From a virus: a DNA stretch of 30,004 nucleotides. Positions 26,067 through 30,004 of this stretch are shown piece after piece. The stretch lies in IMG/VR virus record IMGVR_UViG_3300044641_003159, positions 1-30,004 of that record; one strand, written 5' to 3'. The translations under genes were made by a program, and so were the position numbers. The notes below the pieces were generated by a model. It did not search any database. It saw only the letters and a list, made by a program, of their open reading frames with translations, and had not been told where the DNA came from. Positions within the stretch are counted from its first letter, which is position 1; every line of letters starts with the position of its first letter.

Positions 26067-28963
26067 AATTGCTCGATGTTTAAATTAATTACTGATGCAA
26101 CACTTGCAGTAATGTTAATCAATGAACCTTCTGCGATTGTATTACCTAATGTATATGCAACTGCATCATCTGTTATTGTAATTGTTGGCGCACCAACAAC
26201 ATTATCAATTGTGTTAATTGACATATCATAAGGTGCATATACATCTATTGTTTGCACATCGATTAACTCAATTGTCCACAACACACTTGTATCGTTTTCA
26301 TTGTTGATGTACCAGTTGCTTCCATCACTCACCAACGTCACCGCGCTATTCGTTGTGTTCATTACATACGTCAACACATCGTCAATTTTTTGCATTCCAT
26401 AAGGTTGCAATGTCACGCCATAAGTTGAATCGATATTCTTGAATGTAATTGATTGCCCTTTGTATTGCGTTGCGTTTGGTACGTACAACGTAATATCTGC
26501 AGTCATATCTTGCGTTAATATGTAATTGTCATTTCTTGTTACCGCATAATCAGTTGAAACGATTTTAATTGGTCTTTCGATTGGTGTTGTGAACTTCACA
26601 TTATCACCGAAAAACTTTGGTGCTAACACATTCGTTTTTGCTTGCAATAAGTTCTTCGTTCCACTCGATGGAATTGAATAACACTTGTCATTTACTGAAT
26701 TCCAAAAGTAACCATAACGTCTACAACAATCTTCGGTTGCTTCCGCAGGGTCACCGTTTGAATCTTCCCAATTCAATGTCTTATCACGATTCGCACTTAC
26801 TGGTGTTGCATCACAAGAATTATCAATATCCAACACACGAATCAATTTCACTTTCGTAACATCCATTTCACCCAACACATAACCTTCAATATCCAACACG
26901 CGCCACCAACTATCAATGATCCATATTTTATCAGCGAATGAAAATGTAAAAATGTCTTCAAGTGTTAAAGCAAAATAACCTTCCATTATACGCGCTTGTC
27001 CATCGTAAATTTCACGATAGTAATTACGCCAAAAACGATTGTACAAATTGTTGTATGGTGATGCAGTAATTGTGTGCAATGGTACTTCGGGCGCAAAGTT
27101 CAAATCTAAATCGTTCACACCTGCGTTCATTGTAGAATAATTACTCAAGCATTTAACACTTGTTGTTTCAATTGCATCTGTAAATTCATTATACATCTGC
27201 ACGTTGAAATTCGCGAAGTAATATAATATGCGTGGTTTAGGGTTTACAAATTCACCGCTTTCATTCAAGAATTTTGGTACAACAACATCTGAACCATCGA
27301 TGCCATTGCAAGGTGTTGATGCAAATGCAAGTTCAATTTTTTCTTCACCAGTTGCGAAATCATTGATAACATCAAAATCATTTTCAGTCACTTCATACCT
27401 TCCGAAAACGCGACCATTATCTTGATAAATCTTGTTGCAAAAATCACCATCAGCAGTATATGTGAATGTAAATTTCTTCTTTTGTAAATCTGTTGTTGGT
27501 GAATAAACAATGTCTTTATTTAAATCTAATTTCTTTGACCAATCCAACGTGTTACCACTTGCGATGTATTCGTTCATTGGTGTGATTCGCAACGTATTTG
27601 GTAATGTCTTATCGGGTACGAAAACTAAATTGAACATTTGCTGAATGCTTTTGATGAAATCAATTTGCTTCATTTCGGGCGCGTTGAATTTCATAAACAC
27701 ATTCACGTTACCATACAATTCAGATGTTACACTTTGAAGTTCAAGACCTGTGCCTGTATAATTATTTGAACCATTACCAATCAAATCTAAATCCAACGAA
27801 GGTATAACACCGGGATTTAATCCACTTGCTAAACCATAACAAGCAATTTTAACTTTTAAAATATCACCAGTCTGCAATGCAATTGTGTTAAGTATATCAC
27901 AACTCACATCAGTTGAAGTCATCGTACCTTGTTGAATTATATTTGTTGCCTGCTCATAATTAACAATTTGGTCATTGACGTAGTATAATACAACTAATGT
28001 TGTGTTAGTTAAATCGGTATTTGTATTGTTACGCGTTGCACTTCCGTGTAACCAAAAACGAAATGTAAAGTCACCAGTTTGTGGCGCAGTAAATATGCCA
28101 CCGCTCCAACTATTCGATGCATCTTCGTATTCTGTAAATTGTGTATAGATATCGTATTGACTACTTGTTGTGGTCAACGTGATGTTATTGATGTTACTTG
28201 CTAATGCTAAATTCGATGCGAATAAACCAGTTGTATTAGCACCATTTAAGTATTGTGAATTTACGAATGGTACATAGACATTTGTAAGAATGCTATCTAA
28301 ATAATCACTCTCGTAACTAATGCCTGCATCGAGCATAATTTGGTCAAACAAATACTTTGCTTTTACAGCAGGTGTTAAATGACCAACGTACAAAGGTGTG
28401 CCACCATATTGCGCATCTGTTTGATTATAATAAATCGGTTGCCCTTCAAGATTACTTGCAGTAAAATTAAACTTATCGCACAACGTAAGAATCACATCAT
28501 CAGTCATACCACTCACGTTCTCATATAATAACTGATAATCTAAATCACCATTAGCAATTGTGCTGATATCACGTAGCATTTTTTCATTTAATGCACGTGC
28601 AAGATTTGGTACTTCCCCGAAAAATACAATTTCAAATTCAAACAATTTGCCTTGCGACCAATACACGCGCTTAACTTGTATGTGACCACTTGCAACTGGT
28701 ATGGTGTTGTTCGTTAACGTTGCTTCAGTTTTAATTCGATAGTCAAACCACCCATCGAAATTGACGTTATAAATAGCACCGAAAAAATCAACATTTGTTT
28801 TACTCGCAGGTATGCGAAACTCACGCGAGTAATTACCAACTGCACTAAAATCTGTAATGTCTGTGAACTTAAAATTCAGATGCAGTTTTTCGTTCTCGTA
28901 CAAATCCAAAGTTGCATAAGTACCATCACCATTATTAACCGATAAAATAACTTCGTTTATCAT
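26063..28963 (-). CDS. Large tail/baseplate structural protein
   Basis: 966 residues, the largest gene. The N-terminal part (MINEVILSVNNGDGTYATLD, FSAVGNYSREFRIPASKTN, RIKTEATLTNNTIPVASGHI) and VKAKYLFDQIMLDAGISYES are typical of a big tail protein that I know follows small tail genes in Bacteroidetes phages. A Cys cluster (ATEDCCRRYGYFW, then KCYS, near residue 765) is followed by a carbohydrate-binding-like beta region. The last 60 residues (QTIDVYAPYDMSINTI, AYTLGNTIAEGSLINI) form a separate beta domain. Likely baseplate hub or receptor-binding protein; which of these cannot be told from sequence alone. Its start overlaps the upstream tail gene (ATGA). Confidence 0.78.
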   Translation of the reverse strand: MINEVILSVNNGDGTYATLDLYENEKLHLNFKFTDITDFSAVGNYSREFRIPASKTNVDFFGAIYNVNFDGWFDYRIKTEATLTNNTIPVASGHIQVKRVYWSQGKLFEFEIVFFGEVPNLARALNEKMLRDISTIANGDLDYQLLYENVSGMTDDVILTLCDKFNFTASNLEGQPIYYNQTDAQYGGTPLYVGHLTPAVKAKYLFDQIMLDAGISYESDYLDSILTNVYVPFVNSQYLNGANTTGLFASNLALASNINNITLTTTSSQYDIYTQFTEYEDASNSWSGGIFTAPQTGDFTFRFWLHGSATRNNTNTDLTNTTLVVLYYVNDQIVNYEQATNIIQQGTMTSTDVSCDILNTIALQTGDILKVKIACYGLASGLNPGVIPSLDLDLIGNGSNNYTGTGLELQSVTSELYGNVNVFMKFNAPEMKQIDFIKSIQQMFNLVFVPDKTLPNTLRITPMNEYIASGNTLDWSKKLDLNKDIVYSPTTDLQKKKFTFTYTADGDFCNKIYQDNGRVFGRYEVTENDFDVINDFATGEEKIELAFASTPCNGIDGSDVVVPKFLNESGEFVNPKPRILYYFANFNVQMYNEFTDAIETTSVKCLSNYSTMNAGVNDLDLNFAPEVPLHTITASPYNNLYNRFWRNYYREIYDGQARIMEGYFALTLEDIFTFSFADKIWIIDSWWRVLDIEGYVLGEMDVTKVKLIRVLDIDNSCDATPVSANRDKTLNWEDSNGDPAEATEDCCRRYGYFWNSVNDKCYSIPSSGTKNLLQAKTNVLAPKFFGDNVKFTTPIERPIKIVSTDYAVTRNDNYILTQDMTADITLYVPNATQYKGQSITFKNIDSTYGVTLQPYGMQKIDDVLTYVMNTTNSAVTLVSDGSNWYINNENDTSVLWTIELIDVQTIDVYAPYDMSINTIDNVVGAPTITITDDAVAYTLGNTIAEGSLINITASVASVINLNIEQL

Positions 28964-30004
28964 AGACCTACTCCTTGACTATATTTTAAATTCAATGTGA
29001 CGTTAAACAACTTGCTATACTTTTCGTTCTTAATTGTAAATTGCGAATCAGCAATTAATACTGGTGTTTGCGAACCATCATCACTAACAATGAACACATC
29101 ATTCGAGCGTAACAAAGTTTGCAAGAATTCAAATTCGCCAACGCTCAACCAGTCACTATTAATCACAAGACCTTTCGTTGTGTTTACGTACCTATCTGTT
29201 ACACCTCTATCGTATGTGTTGAATCCAAACGTTGTAGAATTGTAATCACCAATTACTTTTTGATATTGTTTGCGCTCATAATTATATGTTAGTTCACTTC
29301 GCTTTGTGAAGTTGAAATAATCAACACCACCGCACGTATTTGTCCACATCAAACGCACGTTATCGAATAAGCAATCATCATCAATTTTGTAAAACACATA
29401 ACGTCTTGAAACCCTTGTGCCACCTATGTTACGCGCATACACATCATACCACTTCCAATTCGTCATTGTTGCCCCATCAGATAACAAGTTCATTGGGTAT
29501 GCACCGAATGCATTAACTGCTAATGGATCACCACTTAACGCATATATGATTGTATCGATTAGTGTGTTGGATTGGTTGAAAATGTTAATCGCAATTTCAA
29601 CTGCTTCTGTGTCTGGTAACTGCGTTGATATTTGACCAACGGAATACATAACACCATAATCAGATAATCGTGCAGGTATGTAAACTTCATCAGTTGTTAA
29701 ACCACCAACACTTGTGTAATCACTCCATACGTGCGTTGTGTTCAATCGTTCTGATAACAAATACTTGTCTGTTGTATTGAGCGCATAACGTGTGTTTGTA
29801 TCGGGTAAAAATCCATCACTCACTTGATATTCTGCGAGGAAAAAATAACCGCGTCTCGATAATGCTTGACCAACGGTTGTTGGTGTGAACACTCCATTAA
29901 TTAACCAACCTTCTTTAATAGTTGCACGTGCGTAAACAACTGAACTTGTTTCATCTTGAATGTTTGCAAAATTTGCAAGTGTTGAATGGTACAACTTTTC
30001 ACGT
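28960..30004 (-). CDS. Tail/baseplate-type structural protein, C-terminal part (begins at 283)
   Basis: The frame is open to the right edge. The last 98 bases equal 1-98, so the true start is the ATG at 281-283 and the full protein has about 409 residues. The C-terminal half has RVSRRYVFYKIDDDCLFDNV, MWTNTCGGVDYFNFTKRSEL and an end domain with FEFLQTLLRSNDVFIVSDDG. Trp- and Tyr-rich, beta-dominated, no membrane helix. The CGG-DYFNF pattern recurs in tail proteins of Bacteroidetes phages. It precedes the 966-residue tail gene with a four-base overlap, so the two are likely to be partners in the distal tail. Confidence 0.8.
   Translation of the reverse strand, partial: REKLYHSTLANFANIQDETSSVVYARATIKEGWLINGVFTPTTVGQALSRRGYFFLAEYQVSDGFLPDTNTRYALNTTDKYLLSERLNTTHVWSDYTSVGGLTTDEVYIPARLSDYGVMYSVGQISTQLPDTEAVEIAINIFNQSNTLIDTIIYALSGDPLAVNAFGAYPMNLLSDGATMTNWKWYDVYARNIGGTRVSRRYVFYKIDDDCLFDNVRLMWTNTCGGVDYFNFTKRSELTYNYERKQYQKVIGDYNSTTFGFNTYDRGVTDRYVNTTKGLVINSDWLSVGEFEFLQTLLRSNDVFIVSDDGSQTPVLIADSQFTIKNEKYSKLFNVTLNLKYSQGVGL
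29907..30004. repeat. Terminal direct repeat, right copy (circle closure)
   Basis: Identical to 1-98, see there. One copy should be removed to obtain the unit genome; features ending or starting in it are single genes. Confidence 0.93.

Overview
The window is an essentially complete, circularly permuted genome of a small tailed phage (siphovirus-like) that infects a Bacteroidota host. Positions 1-98 are repeated exactly at 29907-30004 and the reading frame runs through the join, so the molecule closes to a circle of 29,906 bp. Host evidence: no Shine-Dalgarno sequences but A-rich leaders of the AAAACAAAAA type before most starts, a Bacteroidota-type promoter (TTTG, 19 bp, TATATTTG) in the divergent region, and virion proteins of kinds I know from Bacteroidetes phages. 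I see no integrase, repressor-type lysogeny module, tRNA or CRISPR array.

Layout: about 7.2-14.95 kb is read rightward. It holds small early proteins, an SSB-like protein with a DIPF tail, a small HTH protein, a DnaA-domain-IV-like protein, two probable replication accessory proteins, a small protein ending in a beta-clamp-binding motif (QLSLF), the large terminase, and a set of small proteins ending in a MazG-like one. Everything else is read leftward. From 7.12 kb down these are a VRR-NUC nuclease, a sigma-factor-like protein, a zinc-binding-type protein, a 406-bp non-coding leader region, a GIY-YIG endonuclease, the small terminase, small proteins, a tail-assembly chaperone with a probable -1 frameshift product, a tail-terminator-like protein, a fibre and an HK97-gp10-like protein. 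Transcription then crosses the circle join into two large tail proteins, the tape measure, XkdF-like protease, scaffold, major capsid, tail-tube-like protein, portal, connector, and last a lysis cassette (L,D-transpeptidase-like enzyme, two holin candidates, phosphoesterase, spanin-like pair).

How it works together (inference): with no polymerase, helicase or primase of its own, the phage probably takes over the host replisome through the DnaA-like, SSB-like and clamp-binding proteins. The sigma-like protein probably serves leftward expression. The large terminase sits alone on the early strand, while its small partner and all other virion genes are on the late strand. Most interesting points: a hidden -1 frame after the tail chaperone with a perfect T TTT TTT slippery site, a long out-of-frame overlap of two spanin-like genes, the host-replisome module, and paired conserved hairpins in the early operon.
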